DNA of 64,000 bases, from assembly GCF_019457915.1 (NCBI RefSeq), contig NZ_JAHZSS010000006.1, positions 62,001-126,000 on the forward strand, in the 5' to 3' direction. Below are positions 1 to 9,188 of the stretch, one piece after another; position 1 is the first letter of the stretch, and the number at the start of each line of letters is the position of its first letter. A program made the position numbers and the translations under genes. The stretch is from Neiella holothuriorum. GTDB taxonomy: Bacteria; Pseudomonadota; Gammaproteobacteria; Enterobacterales; Neiellaceae. The notes below the pieces were generated by a model. It was not told the origin of the DNA, did no database searches, and saw nothing but the letters and a program-made list of their open reading frames with translations.

Positions 1-378
1 ATTTTTGACATCAGGGTATTTTTTTAAATACCACTCTTCATCAAATATTTTTTTTTGTCCATCTTCATGAAACAGTTCTCTAGAAGCAGATGATGCTATA
101 TATGGTAGTTTTATTAATTCTTTATAACTATAATCATGAAAAATCACATCACAAAAATAACTTAATGGGTTTGTTTGTTTCTGATTAAGAAACTCGGTAT
201 TGTTGTAGAGGCTTATAAAAATATCGTTATCAAAATATACAGAAGGATTTCGACCTTCTTTCCAGCCAAAATTGCAATAATGATAAAATGGGTCCATATC
301 ACTACTTTTAACATCGGGATAACTATTACTGTACCAATGTTCATCAAATAATATCGCTAATACTTCTTCGCTATTCAT
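1..378 (-). CDS. N-terminal part of a YPDV-repeat protein, probably a glycosyltransferase (partial)
   Basis: This open frame has an ATG at 378 and runs off the left edge after 126 codons without a stop. Residues 11-24 (FDEHWYSNSYPDVK) are repeated at 112-125 (FDEEWYLKKYPDVK). The first copy is followed by DPFYHYCNFGWKEGR and NPSVYFD. This FDxxWYxxxYPDV...DPxxHYxxxGxxEGRxPxxxFD module is known from the ends of large bacterial glycosyltransferases and rhamnan-synthesis-type proteins. The gene lies 20 bp downstream of rmlB on the same strand, so a dTDP-rhamnose-using transferase is likely, but no catalytic domain is visible here. The DNA is clearly more AT-rich than the rest of the window, which is common in transferred surface-glycan genes. 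Confidence 0.7.
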   Translation of the reverse strand, partial: MNSEEVLAILFDEHWYSNSYPDVKSSDMDPFYHYCNFGWKEGRNPSVYFDNDIFISLYNNTEFLNQKQTNPLSYFCDVIFHDYSYKELIKLPYIASSASRELFHEDGQKKIFDEEWYLKKYPDVKN

Positions 379-398
379 GCTCACTCAAATCCCGTAAT

Positions 399-1481
399 TT
401 AACATGCCAACTCGTCACACCAATTCGAGTTATTAATGTACCAATGAATGGTTTTTAGTATACCGGTCTCAAATGATTCAGTCGGTATATAAGCTAATTC
501 TTTATTCGCTTTAGTCGCATCAATAGCATAGCGCCTATCATGACCAGCTCTATCAGTTACAAAGCTAATTAATTGCTCTGCTTTACCTGCTATTGCCGAT
601 TTTGCACTCGCATATTGACTTGCAAGCTCAGGGTTATTTGCAAATTGTTCATTCATTAACTGACAAACTAGCTTCACGATATCAATGTTGGCCCACTCAT
701 TGTGACCACCAATATTGTAGTTTTCTCCCACTCGGCCTTTATCGAGCACTAGCTCAATACCTCGAGCATGATCTTCAACATAGAGCCAGTCACGAATTTG
801 TTGCCCGTCACCATAAATTGGCAGCGGCTTATCATGCAGGATATTTGTGATAATCAGTGGGATCAATTTTTCAGGGAAATGATATGGGCCGTAATTATTT
901 GAACAGTTAGAGGTCGTAACCTGTAAGCCGTATGTGTGGTGATAGGCTCGAACCAAATGGTCAGAGGCCGCTTTACTAGCCGAATAAGGAGAATTTGGCT
1001 CATAGGGGTTGTCTTCTTTAAACGGCGGATCATTTGGTTCTAGCGTGCCATAGACTTCATCGGTAGATACATGATGGAAACGGTGAGGAAGCGCTTGTTT
1101 ACCTGCAGCTTTCGGTTCATCGAGCCATACTTTTTTGGCGGCTTTAAGTAGACTGTAGGTACCAATAATATTGGTTTCAATAAAGGCATCTGGGCCAGTG
1201 ATCGAGCGGTCGACGTGTGATTCAGCTGCAAAGTGAACCAGAGTGTCAATATTACGCTTTTTTAACAGTTGCTCTACCAATTCTGTATTACAGATATCTC
1301 CATGAACAAACGTGAGATGTGGATTGTCAATAACAGAATCTAAGCTAGCTTTGTTGCCAGCATAGGTTAATGCGTCCAATACGACGATGTTGTCCTCTGG
1401 GTGCTGGCCTAACCAGTAGTAAACAAAGTTCACGCCTATGAAACCTGCTCCACCAGTTACTAATAAATTACGTTTATTCAT
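399..1481 (-). CDS. rmlB: dTDP-glucose 4,6-dehydratase RmlB
   Basis: RmlB converts dTDP-glucose to dTDP-4-keto-6-deoxyglucose, the second step of dTDP-L-rhamnose synthesis, in the cytoplasm. The 360 residues are normal for the family. The NAD-binding Gly motif TGGAGFIG is at 9-16, the catalytic STDEVYG segment has Thr140, Asp141 and Glu142, and YxxxK is Tyr166/Lys170. It is the last of four rml genes transcribed leftwards (rmlA, rmlC, rmlD, rmlB) and starts 5 bp after rmlD ends, so it belongs to the same transcript. Identification is firm because both the active-site motif and the pathway neighbours are present. Confidence 0.97.
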   Translation of the reverse strand: MNKRNLLVTGGAGFIGVNFVYYWLGQHPEDNIVVLDALTYAGNKASLDSVIDNPHLTFVHGDICNTELVEQLLKKRNIDTLVHFAAESHVDRSITGPDAFIETNIIGTYSLLKAAKKVWLDEPKAAGKQALPHRFHHVSTDEVYGTLEPNDPPFKEDNPYEPNSPYSASKAASDHLVRAYHHTYGLQVTTSNCSNNYGPYHFPEKLIPLIITNILHDKPLPIYGDGQQIRDWLYVEDHARGIELVLDKGRVGENYNIGGHNEWANIDIVKLVCQLMNEQFANNPELASQYASAKSAIAGKAEQLISFVTDRAGHDRRYAIDATKANKELAYIPTESFETGILKTIHWYINNSNWCDELAC

Positions 1482-1486
1482 AAGAT

Positions 1487-2368
1487 CTAAGAACCTTTTA
1501 CTAACTCATCCATCATAGCGCTTAGCTGTTTGCGCCAATGAACGGTTTCAAGCTTGTTGAACACTTCAGCAGATGTTTTATCTATGACACTAAAAGCAGG
1601 CCTTGCGGCAGGCGTTGGGTAAGCAGATGTTGGAATGGGCAGAATCGGAATTGATTTGTTGATTAACCTTTTTTCAATCCCCAACTCCTGAATCGCAACA
1701 GCAAAATCATACCAAGATGCTACGCCGGCATCCGTCCAGTGGTAAATTGGCGTATCGTTGAAGCCCCAATCGGCCTCTAGAGCAGCCCAAAGCCATTTTG
1801 CTAAACCCTTCGCCCAAGTTGGAGTGCCAACCTGATCGTAAATAACACCTAACTGCTCTTTTTCCGACATCAGCCGAAGCATAGTCTTGACGAAGTTATT
1901 ACCATTGGCGGAATAAACCCATGCAGTTCTAACGATCAGTGCTTGCCCAGCCATAATCTCAGCAACAGCCTTGTCACCCGCGAGTTTAGAGGCGCCATAA
2001 ACCCCTAGTGGGTTTGGTTCATCTTCTGGTTGATAAGGCGTGACTTTATCGCCAGAAAAGACAAAATCGGTCGATACGTGTAACAGTTTCGCATTTACTG
2101 ACTTTGCAGCGTTGGCTAAATTTACCGCGCCAGTTTCATTCACAGCATAAGCAATCTTTTGCTCTGATTCTGCTTTATCTACCGCGGTATAAGCTGCAGC
2201 ATTGATTACAGCATCAGGCTGGTGCTCCTTAATCGCGTTTTGAACTGCTGCTTGGTCGGTAATATCGAGTTCTTCTATACCTAACTCAATTAATTCAATA
2301 TGCTCGGGCTTTGTTTGTGTCAATTCCCAAGCGAGCTGACCGCCTTTTCCTGTTACTAATACTTTCAT
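1487..2368 (-). CDS. rmlD: dTDP-4-dehydrorhamnose reductase RmlD
   Basis: RmlD performs the final NAD(P)H-dependent reduction of dTDP-4-dehydrorhamnose to dTDP-L-rhamnose. The 293-residue protein opens with the nucleotide-binding motif GKGGQLA (7-13). It has the SDR Thr100 in the segment HVSTDFVFSGD and the YxxxK pair Tyr124/Lys128 (YGASK). It is followed 5 bp downstream by rmlB and separated from rmlC by about 150 bp that hold a REP-like repeat. Length and motifs are typical of the family and no defect is visible. Confidence 0.96.
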   Translation of the reverse strand: MKVLVTGKGGQLAWELTQTKPEHIELIELGIEELDITDQAAVQNAIKEHQPDAVINAAAYTAVDKAESEQKIAYAVNETGAVNLANAAKSVNAKLLHVSTDFVFSGDKVTPYQPEDEPNPLGVYGASKLAGDKAVAEIMAGQALIVRTAWVYSANGNNFVKTMLRLMSEKEQLGVIYDQVGTPTWAKGLAKWLWAALEADWGFNDTPIYHWTDAGVASWYDFAVAIQELGIEKRLINKSIPILPIPTSAYPTPAARPAFSVIDKTSAEVFNKLETVHWRKQLSAMMDELVKGS

Positions 2369-2382
2369 CTTTTTCCTTTGTT

Positions 2383-2493
2383 CATCCTTCGAGAAGCTCT
2401 GGACGAACGATTGGTTCTATCTAGCTCACCCTATGGCAGGCTCTCGGCGAACGGATGCTTTTGCGGCCATCCTTCGATAACTCTAGGACGGCA
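2383..2493. repeat. Degenerate REP-like direct repeats between rmlC and rmlD
   Basis: Two imperfect direct copies beginning CATCCTTCGA occur at 2383-2408 and 2468-2493. Both continue with an ACTCT/GCTCT core and end in GGACG. A third partial relative (GGCAGGCTCTCGGCGAACGG) lies between them at 2435-2454. The unit resembles the widespread bacterial intergenic repeat CCTTCGACAAGCTCAGGACGAACG. It fills the only sizeable gap inside the rml operon. It may affect mRNA stability or mark an old recombination junction; no function is shown by the sequence. Confidence 0.5.
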
Positions 2494-2517
2494 TCGTTTG
2501 AGAGCTATTGTCCAAAA

Positions 2518-3063
2518 CTAGAATTTCGGTGCTTCTTCAAAGCTTTTGCCGCTAATATCTTTTTCAGATAATAGTGGTTGTTGCCCGTTGACGAGCGGCC
2601 ACTCAATACCAATATCGCGGTCATTCCACTTCACAGACACATCAAATTCAGGTGCATAATAGTCAGTGCATTTGTAAACAAACTCAGCAGTTTCGCTCGT
2701 CACGTAAAAACCATGTGCGAACCCTTCTGGAACCCAAAGTTGGCGTTTATTTTCAGCAGAAAGCAAATACCCAACCCATTGACCAAACGTAGGCGAATTT
2801 TTACGCATATCGACTGCTACATCAAATACTTCACCTTGAATAACTCTGACCAACTTTCCCTGTGTTTTCTTAGTTTGATAATGCAGACCGCGTAAAATAC
2901 CTTGAGCTGATTTCGAATGGTTGTCTTGCACAAAAGGTTTTGCGCCCGTTATTTTTGAAAACTCGTCAGCTCTGAAGGTTTCCATAAAAAAACCACGCTC
3001 ATCACCAAATACCTTAGGCTCTAGTAATTTCACTTCAGGAATGGCGGTATCAATAAAATTCAT
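2518..3063 (-). CDS. rmlC: dTDP-4-dehydrorhamnose 3,5-epimerase RmlC
   Basis: RmlC epimerises C3 and C5 of dTDP-4-keto-6-deoxyglucose, the third step towards dTDP-L-rhamnose. The 181-residue cupin protein has the family signature around the catalytic base His61 (RGLHYQ) and the catalytic Tyr130 (EFVYKCTDYY). The substrate-contact segment VPEGFAHGFYV lies at 111-121. It starts 14 bp after rmlA ends and is probably co-transcribed with it. Nothing unusual is seen. Confidence 0.96.
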   Translation of the reverse strand: MNFIDTAIPEVKLLEPKVFGDERGFFMETFRADEFSKITGAKPFVQDNHSKSAQGILRGLHYQTKKTQGKLVRVIQGEVFDVAVDMRKNSPTFGQWVGYLLSAENKRQLWVPEGFAHGFYVTSETAEFVYKCTDYYAPEFDVSVKWNDRDIGIEWPLVNGQQPLLSEKDISGKSFEEAPKF

Positions 3064-3077
3064 ATTTGTATTACCCG

Positions 3078-3962
3078 CTAAATAAAAACATCGTCGTTAA
3101 GCATTTGAATTAAGTACTTGCCATAACCATTTTTCATGAGTGGTTTGGCCAGCAATTCAACCTGCTCTGCAGTGATATAACCATAACGGTATGCAATTTC
3201 TTCTGGGCAACACACCTTAAGGCCTTGGCGCTTTTCAATCGCCGAAATAAAATTCGCAGCCTCAAGTAGCGAGTCATGAGTACCAGTGTCGAGCCAGGCT
3301 GAACCGCGCCCCATGACTTCTACATTTAGATCACCTTGCTCTAAATAGCGCATGTTAACATCAGTAATTTCCAACTCACCACGGTTGCTCGGTTTAATTG
3401 ATTTGGCAATATCCACTACTTGGTTATCGTAAAAATACAAACCTGTTACTGCATAGTTGGATTTAGGTTGTGTAGGTTTTTCTTCTATAGATTGCGCTCG
3501 CCCATTCTTATCAAAAGCCACTACGCCATAGCGCTCTGGATCATGAACGTGATAACCAAACACTGTTGCACCGGAGGGTTGTGAGCTAGCATACTTCAAA
3601 CTTTCGGATAGCCCATGACCATAAAAGATATTGTCACCAAGCACGAGGCAGCTTGGATCATTGCCAATAAAGGTTTCACCTAATATGAACGCTTGAGCTA
3701 ACCCGTCAGGTGATGGCTGCTCAACATAAGAAAGGTTAAGCCCCCATTGACTGCCATCACCAAGCAGCTCTCGAAATCGGGGGAGTTCTTCAGGTGTTGA
3801 TATAATCAATATATCTTGGATACCAGCTAGCATTAATGTAGATAACGGGTAGTAGATCATTGGCTTGTCATACACTGGCATCAGCTGCTTACTAATGACC
3901 CGCGTTAATGGATGCAAACGGGTTCCAGACCCACCGGCTAGTACAATTCCCTTACGCTTCAC
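3078..3962 (-). CDS. rmlA: Glucose-1-phosphate thymidylyltransferase RmlA
   Basis: RmlA condenses dTTP and glucose-1-phosphate into dTDP-glucose, the entry step of rhamnose nucleotide-sugar synthesis. The start chosen is the GTG at 3962, preceded by an AGAGG ribosome site eight bases upstream. It gives 294 residues beginning [20 protein letters not shown], the usual length, with the nucleotidyltransferase loop GGSGTRL at 9-15. A longer frame from a TTG at 4040 would overlap the upstream gene and lacks a ribosome site. Further motifs are [16 protein letters not shown] and [10 protein letters not shown]. First gene of the rml block, directly downstream of the KpsE-like gene. Confidence 0.96.
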   Translation of the reverse strand: MKRKGIVLAGGSGTRLHPLTRVISKQLMPVYDKPMIYYPLSTLMLAGIQDILIISTPEELPRFRELLGDGSQWGLNLSYVEQPSPDGLAQAFILGETFIGNDPSCLVLGDNIFYGHGLSESLKYASSQPSGATVFGYHVHDPERYGVVAFDKNGRAQSIEEKPTQPKSNYAVTGLYFYDNQVVDIAKSIKPSNRGELEITDVNMRYLEQGDLNVEVMGRGSAWLDTGTHDSLLEAANFISAIEKRQGLKVCCPEEIAYRYGYITAEQVELLAKPLMKNGYGKYLIQMLNDDVFI

Positions 3963-4005
3963 TCGTTCAACCTCTTTATCCGTTCGTGCTCGACACTTGG
4001 CGAGC

Positions 4006-5487
4006 TTATGTTGTGAGTTCTTTGATAGTTGCGACCACAATTCTCACTATGCCAAATAATAACAAGCCAAGCACTGCAAATAATATAATATTATATAACC
4101 GCTCTGGGTAACGGGCATCCTCTGGCAATGTTGGTGATTCAATCGTTACCAAATACTGTAGTTTTCTGTACGCTTCAATTCTAGATTTCTCCAGTGAAAT
4201 CAGAGAACTTGTGTAAGCTTGCAATGCTAACTCCATAGCTACTTTCAAATCACTGTAACCAGCCAATATCTCGCCGACCGACAATTGTTTCGCCGAACTG
4301 CTTCCCACCCTAGTCATGTCAATCATTTGATTAGGTGATAGTCGTTGCCGCTCGAGTTTAAGCTGTTCTGTTAACGCATCAATTTCAGCTTGAGCAGCCA
4401 TTACTGCCGGGGCCGTATCACTCATAACAGATTTAAGCGCCTTTAATTCTGCGTGCTTGACCGATAATTGGCTTTCAATACCATAAGTAATTTGCTGTAG
4501 GGCTGCGCCTTCGGCTGTTGGATCTAACAGGTTGTAGCGCTCTTGAAAGTTAAGTAGATCTGTTTGTGCTACATGTAATTTTTGCTCAGTTAACGCGTGC
4601 TCATTTCTAGCAAAGGCGAGTTGCTCTTTTGCAAGCATATGCCCAATATTGTTAATAAACCATTCCGCACGCTGGACAATAGCTTGATTTAGCCTTAAGG
4701 CATATTCTTGCTCAAATGCTTGTACTTGAATGGTAATAATACCTGATTCGCTAGAAGCTAGCACACCAACATGCTGTTTATAGTATTCCAGAAACTCTTC
4801 TTGTTCGTTCCACTTATGCAAGCGGCTAAAAAAATCAACGCTGTAACTTGAGAAATGAGCTCGAAGATTCAACTCATTCTCAAGATAATTAAGCATGTCA
4901 TTAGAGTGAATATAAACCATAACTACTTGAGTATCTGAGCCTCCACTAGCAACGCCAAAGCCAGAGAGTAGCGCCATGGCAGGGTCGAGCGTTGCAGCAG
5001 CATCGGGCTGTTTAACAATCACTTGTGCTTGGCTTTCAAATCGAGGCGATGCCCAAAGAAGCTGGTAAACAGAAAACAGTATCCAAGGCAGCATAAACAA
5101 CAGCATCATAGGTGTTTTTAAATTGGCAGGGACTAGCTGCCAATTTTGCAGAGCTTTACTTTTTGCTCTCTCTAAGTGGCCTTGAAAAGGAGCAGACTTC
5201 ACTTTGTGAATCAAACTAGAAGCTGGCTTTAAAGCATTTGATGAAGCCAATTTGAGTCTCGCTTTAATCTCGGCATGGGCAGTAAGCACTGACTGATGCT
5301 CTGGCTCTATATTATGCGCCCGCTGCATAATTCTATATGCTAGCTCTAAGTCTGTTGCTGCAATATTTAGTGCATGCTCTGTTAATTTTAGCGCGTCATC
5401 CCAATCAGAAGCTGAAACTTTCTTACGAAAATCTTTTAATTTACTTGCAAGATCTTGGTTAGATTTCATTTTATTCCCATCAGCCAT
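4006..5487 (-). CDS. kpsE: KpsE/BexC-type capsule export inner-membrane protein with N-terminal TPR-like extension
   Basis: Members of this polysaccharide co-polymerase family span the inner membrane and reach through the periplasm to link the KpsMT transporter to the outer-membrane exporter. Two membrane segments are seen, at about 126-145 and 468-488, flanking a long periplasmic region with coiled-coil heptads (about 270-400). The segment after TM1 ([15 protein letters not shown]) is typical. Oddly, about 110 residues precede TM1, against only a short tail in KpsE. Residues 28-80 look like a TPR-type helix pair ([31 protein letters not shown]). The ATG overlaps the kpsT stop as TAATG. The symbol is assigned by family. 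Confidence 0.85.
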   Translation of the reverse strand: MADGNKMKSNQDLASKLKDFRKKVSASDWDDALKLTEHALNIAATDLELAYRIMQRAHNIEPEHQSVLTAHAEIKARLKLASSNALKPASSLIHKVKSAPFQGHLERAKSKALQNWQLVPANLKTPMMLLFMLPWILFSVYQLLWASPRFESQAQVIVKQPDAAATLDPAMALLSGFGVASGGSDTQVVMVYIHSNDMLNYLENELNLRAHFSSYSVDFFSRLHKWNEQEEFLEYYKQHVGVLASSESGIITIQVQAFEQEYALRLNQAIVQRAEWFINNIGHMLAKEQLAFARNEHALTEQKLHVAQTDLLNFQERYNLLDPTAEGAALQQITYGIESQLSVKHAELKALKSVMSDTAPAVMAAQAEIDALTEQLKLERQRLSPNQMIDMTRVGSSSAKQLSVGEILAGYSDLKVAMELALQAYTSSLISLEKSRIEAYRKLQYLVTIESPTLPEDARYPERLYNIILFAVLGLLLFGIVRIVVATIKELTT

Positions 5488-6137
5488 TATTCGCCCTCAT
5501 AAACCATAATGGCTTCTTCTAAATCGTTATAGAAAGTCAATTCACCATTATCAATGACGATAGCGCTGTCACAAAACAAACGGATTTCATCTATTTCGTG
5601 GCTTACCATTAAAATATTGGCTGTTCTACTTTTGTCGAGCAGTGCTCTTTTCGCTTTTCGTTTGAATTTTTTGTCCCCCACAGATAATGCTTCATCGATT
5701 AGATATAAATCAAAGTCGATCCCCATACAGCATGAAAATGCCAAACGAGAACGCATCCCGCTTGAATAGCTTTGTACCGGTAAGTCGTACTTTCTACCTA
5801 GCTCTGCGAAGTTTTGAACACGCCCCTCATACTCTTCTAAGTCTTGCACGCCATTAACCCGAGCTATAAATCGAGTATTTTCTCTCCCTGTCATTTTTGG
5901 ATGAATTCCAGTGCTTAATGCTACAGGCCAAGAAATAGTAGCATCGGTTTTAATTTGGCCCTTATTTGGATATTCACTACCAGCCAACATTCGGAATAAA
6001 GTAGACTTACCTGCACCGTTTGAGCCGAGTAAGGCGATATTGTGATCAGTAGGAATTTCAAATGTTATCGAGCTAAATATATGCTGTTCACCTTTTTTGG
6101 TGGAGTACCATTTGCTCACGTTATCCAAATAGATCAT
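5487..6137 (-). CDS. kpsT: Capsular polysaccharide ABC transporter ATP-binding protein KpsT
   Basis: KpsT is the ATPase that powers export of a lipid-linked polysaccharide through KpsM. The start is the ATG at 6137, which overlaps the kpsM stop as ATGA and has AGAGG upstream; a longer TTG frame was rejected. The 216 residues carry Walker A GSNGAGKST (38-46), the signature YSSGM (124-128), Walker B LYLIDEA (144-150) and switch His180. The family lacks a carbohydrate-binding C-terminal extension, and none is present, matching group 2 type capsule transporters rather than Wzt O-antigen types. Confidence 0.94.
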   Translation of the reverse strand: MIYLDNVSKWYSTKKGEQHIFSSITFEIPTDHNIALLGSNGAGKSTLFRMLAGSEYPNKGQIKTDATISWPVALSTGIHPKMTGRENTRFIARVNGVQDLEEYEGRVQNFAELGRKYDLPVQSYSSGMRSRLAFSCCMGIDFDLYLIDEALSVGDKKFKRKAKRALLDKSRTANILMVSHEIDEIRLFCDSAIVIDNGELTFYNDLEEAIMVYEGE

Positions 6138-6919
6138 CGACTCAATACCTCTTTCCAGGTTAGCCGATAGCATGCCAAGGCCAAAAATAAAACACAAATT
6201 GTGATAATCGATACGTAAGAATAATCAACCCCCACAGCACCAAAATTAGGATACGCGGCCTGCCGACTTAATTCGATGCAATGAAGAAGGGGATTCCAAG
6301 TAAAATAAGGCCATAACTCTTCGGGAATATCTTGTAGCGAGAAAAAGACGCACGAAATAAACATGAGCGGCCGAGTAATTAGAGATCTGATCTTATCTAA
6401 TTCTCGAACAAATGTAGAAGCGATGCCAAAAAGCAACCCAAAAGAAATCCCCATCATTATCAACTGAGCATAAAGTAACAAAATGGTCAACATATCCGAA
6501 ATTTGAAACTCGATTTTCATTAGGTACATGAATAGTAGGATTAGCGAAAAAACAAAAATGTCGATAATGACATTAAAAATAGCAGAGGCGATAACAGAAC
6601 TAATTGGCTGAACTTGACGAAATGCAAACAGGCTTTTGTTTTTTCGCAGCGCAGATGCAGCATCACTTAAAACATCAGTAAAAGCTCTTAACATCAACAT
6701 GCCGAACATGATAAATACAAAAACTGGCATTCCATGGGACTCTTCGCCTCCCATTCGTCCACGTAGAAACGACAACATAAGAATAAACAACAGCGGTTCA
6801 ATAACAGCCCAAGCCATACCAAATTTATCATCAAATTTGCTACCTACATGACGAACGAGCAGAGCGAATATTACGTCGCACCATATTTTTATACGTGAAC
6901 GTCGAAGCGCTTTTGCCAC
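6134..6919 (-). CDS. kpsM: Capsular polysaccharide ABC transporter permease KpsM
   Basis: This is an ABC-2 type permease that moves the polysaccharide chain across the inner membrane. The 261 residues start at a GTG three bases after the stop of the exporter gene, with GGAT upstream, and hold about six hydrophobic spans. The N-terminal amphipathic part ends in KFGMAWAVIEPLLFILML, and PLLHCIELSRQAAYP is near the C-terminus; both are typical of KpsM/BexB. The stop overlaps the kpsT start (ATGA), showing translational coupling of permease and ATPase. Confidence 0.93.
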   Translation of the reverse strand: MAKALRRSRIKIWCDVIFALLVRHVGSKFDDKFGMAWAVIEPLLFILMLSFLRGRMGGEESHGMPVFVFIMFGMLMLRAFTDVLSDAASALRKNKSLFAFRQVQPISSVIASAIFNVIIDIFVFSLILLFMYLMKIEFQISDMLTILLLYAQLIMMGISFGLLFGIASTFVRELDKIRSLITRPLMFISCVFFSLQDIPEELWPYFTWNPLLHCIELSRQAAYPNFGAVGVDYSYVSIITICVLFLALACYRLTWKEVLSR

Positions 6920-6922
6920 GAT

Positions 6923-8758
6923 CTAATCCAAAACCACATTCGCAGCTACGGCGATTTGATAGATAATCTGAGTTATATCTTTAACTGCTTGCAGAGCCTT
7001 GGCATCAATTTTAGGCAGCACGAGGATTTGGTCACCAGGATGTAGTCTTACGTTACTGGTATCGGCCATCCAATAGGCACTAGGGTCCCCTACGAAGCTC
7101 GACAGTCCATTGGCGTGAACAATTAAAATTCGCTCGTAGTTTGCCCGTTCGGTATAGCCCCCAGCCCATGCCACATAGTCTTGAATGCCCGCTTGCCCGT
7201 TAAACACAACGGATTGCGGCATAAGTACTTCACCACCAATATGAATGAGATCTGACTTCTGCGGAATCACAACCTCATCGCCCTGCTCCAGCAGAATATT
7301 GGCAATTTTGCCTTTCTCTGAAACAATAACTTTTCCTAGCGGTTGGATTTGTTTTGCGCGGCGCACAAAATCTGACACCAAACCGGCTTCTTGCGCGCGA
7401 ATAGTGCCTTCGCCGGTCGATTGAACTGGCGCTGTATACACACTGCGTTCGAGGCGATCCAGCGATTGGTCAATCATTTCTTTTTGGCGCAACGCCACGC
7501 TTTCGCGCAAGATGTATATGTTTTTGAAGTCTGTCAGTACTGGATCTATTTCAACTTGACTGAGTAAGTCGTATAAGCGTGTTTGCTTACGAACGGTATA
7601 GTAAGAAGGGCCTAAATGACTACCGGATACCTGCACGTCGTAAATTTCAGGATCCCAATCGTCATTGAAGATTAAGCGGTCACCATCACTTAAACGAAAG
7701 GCAGTGAAATCCGCGTACGGCATGTAAACAGAAAATGGGCCATCTCGACGCGTGCCAATAACGCCTACATGAGAGATTTTAGCTAATGGCCGAGCATATG
7801 TCGCAAGTTCTTGACCTGAGGCAAACTCACTTGAGAACTCAAAACGAAACGGGTTGCGCGCACCTTCCACCACAGTAACAGCTGCACCTTGCGGCTCTAC
7901 TAAGATCACGTCTTTGTCTTTAAAGGTGAAATCAGGCAGTTGACCATTGCGCATAAAATCGTACAAATCGAAACTAACAACAGCTTGCCCTTTGCGTATT
8001 ACCTTAATATGGCGATAGCTACCTCGGTCAGCATCGATGCCGCCAGCACGCTTGAGAAAGTACAGCACACTGTCAGAGGCCATTCCTGCATATTGCCCAG
8101 GCCGAATAACGGGCCCAGCTAAATAAACGCTGACCGGCGTTGCCGTTAACAAATTAACGTAGACCTGCACATTCTTCTGGTAAATCTGTTTGATTTGCTG
8201 AGTAACCAAAGCATTGACTTGACTGGCTTTGGTATTTGCCACCATTACCGGGCCGATATTTGGAATAAAAATATTTCCTTGATTATCGACAGTGACAATT
8301 TGCGAGAAATTAACCGCGCCCCACATCCAAATATTGATTTTGTCGCCAGCGGCAATCAAATAATCATCATTCAAACCATCGATACGTTCACTTTCATAAC
8401 CACCTGCGAATAAATTGGCACCGTAAGGCGCGGGCGCGCCTAGTTCAGATGGCGGCAACAACATTTCAACACGCTGCTCGCCAGGCAGAATAACGCCTTG
8501 ACGGCCAGTTGCCGGGTACTGACCTTGTGCAAGCGACTGATTGGTGGTGACCTGCGAATTCAGATCTTGGTTTAATAAGCCATTGGAGAAACTAGCTTGT
8601 TGATTTCTTGCCGCTGCTTGAGAGTTATTGCTCTGCCCGCCCTGTTGTTGCTGAAGGGCTGCAATTTGGTCTGCGGTTAAGGTCTGAGCATGGGCTAAAA
8701 AACAACTCAACGCGACTAGCAGAAGCGTAGTGGCCTGAAGACAATATTTATTATGCAT
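6923..8758 (-). CDS. Wza/KpsD-type outer-membrane polysaccharide export protein
   Basis: This is the predicted outer-membrane component of the capsule exporter. A signal peptide of 24 residues ends AHA before Gln25. A Gln/Asn-rich low-complexity stretch follows (30-85). The polysaccharide-export domain begins near 130 (DDYLIAAGDKINIWMWGAVN) and is followed by SLBB-type domains (VYLAGPVIRPGQY and later VQVSGSHLGPSYYTV, HIGGEVLMPQSVVF). There is no lipobox cysteine at the cleavage site, so it resembles the non-lipidated KpsD more than the lipoprotein Wza. At 611 residues it is somewhat longer than KpsD. The ATG at 8758 has AGGAC upstream; kpsM starts directly after its stop. Confidence 0.88.
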   Translation of the reverse strand: MHNKYCLQATTLLLVALSCFLAHAQTLTADQIAALQQQQGGQSNNSQAAARNQQASFSNGLLNQDLNSQVTTNQSLAQGQYPATGRQGVILPGEQRVEMLLPPSELGAPAPYGANLFAGGYESERIDGLNDDYLIAAGDKINIWMWGAVNFSQIVTVDNQGNIFIPNIGPVMVANTKASQVNALVTQQIKQIYQKNVQVYVNLLTATPVSVYLAGPVIRPGQYAGMASDSVLYFLKRAGGIDADRGSYRHIKVIRKGQAVVSFDLYDFMRNGQLPDFTFKDKDVILVEPQGAAVTVVEGARNPFRFEFSSEFASGQELATYARPLAKISHVGVIGTRRDGPFSVYMPYADFTAFRLSDGDRLIFNDDWDPEIYDVQVSGSHLGPSYYTVRKQTRLYDLLSQVEIDPVLTDFKNIYILRESVALRQKEMIDQSLDRLERSVYTAPVQSTGEGTIRAQEAGLVSDFVRRAKQIQPLGKVIVSEKGKIANILLEQGDEVVIPQKSDLIHIGGEVLMPQSVVFNGQAGIQDYVAWAGGYTERANYERILIVHANGLSSFVGDPSAYWMADTSNVRLHPGDQILVLPKIDAKALQAVKDITQIIYQIAVAANVVLD

Positions 8759-8769
8759 TCTTATACGTC

Positions 8770-9138
8770 CTAATTCAGTTTCTTAGCTTCAATCGGCATC
8801 AAACTTGGCGTCGTGAACCACCCTTCATCATTTTTGCAGGCGGCTGTTTTATAAGGCGCATAGGCGGGCGTTGACACAATGATTTTTTTACAAGGCATAC
8901 CGAGCGCAGATACATACTGGTGAATCACAGAAATTTGCTCGTTGCCGTTGACGATTACGCTACCGACAGCGGCCATTTCTAGCTGATTAGCTGTATTAGA
9001 CGACAGATAGCTGGCATCGTAAGTCGCTTTTTCAATTAGTAGTGGCACAGAGGCAGTAACTTCAGGTGGAGGACTAGCACAAGCAGCCAGTAAGGATGCA
9101 GCAATTGCAGCAAAAAAATGCGGAGTTAATTTTATCAT
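8770..9138 (-). CDS. Small predicted lipoprotein, function unknown
   Basis: This 122-residue protein has a clear lipoprotein signal: a hydrophobic stretch and the lipobox LAAC with Cys20, followed by SPPPEV. The mature part has two more cysteines (KIIVSTPAY follows a CKK; TAACKNDE nearer the end), which could form a disulphide. I do not recognise the family. It is the first gene of the exporter transcript, 11 bp before the outer-membrane export gene, so a role in assembling or anchoring that exporter is plausible but unproven. Confidence 0.75.
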   Translation of the reverse strand: MIKLTPHFFAAIAASLLAACASPPPEVTASVPLLIEKATYDASYLSSNTANQLEMAAVGSVIVNGNEQISVIHQYVSALGMPCKKIIVSTPAYAPYKTAACKNDEGWFTTPSLMPIEAKKLN

Positions 9139-9188
9139 GATTTTCTTAAAGTCAGTCCATTGCCATCGCGAGAAAGCTTTTATCCAGC

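Noticed and set aside
3963-4040. Upstream TTG start for rmlA
   Set aside because: It overlaps the KpsE-like gene and has no ribosome site, while GTG 3962 has AGAGG and gives the normal length.
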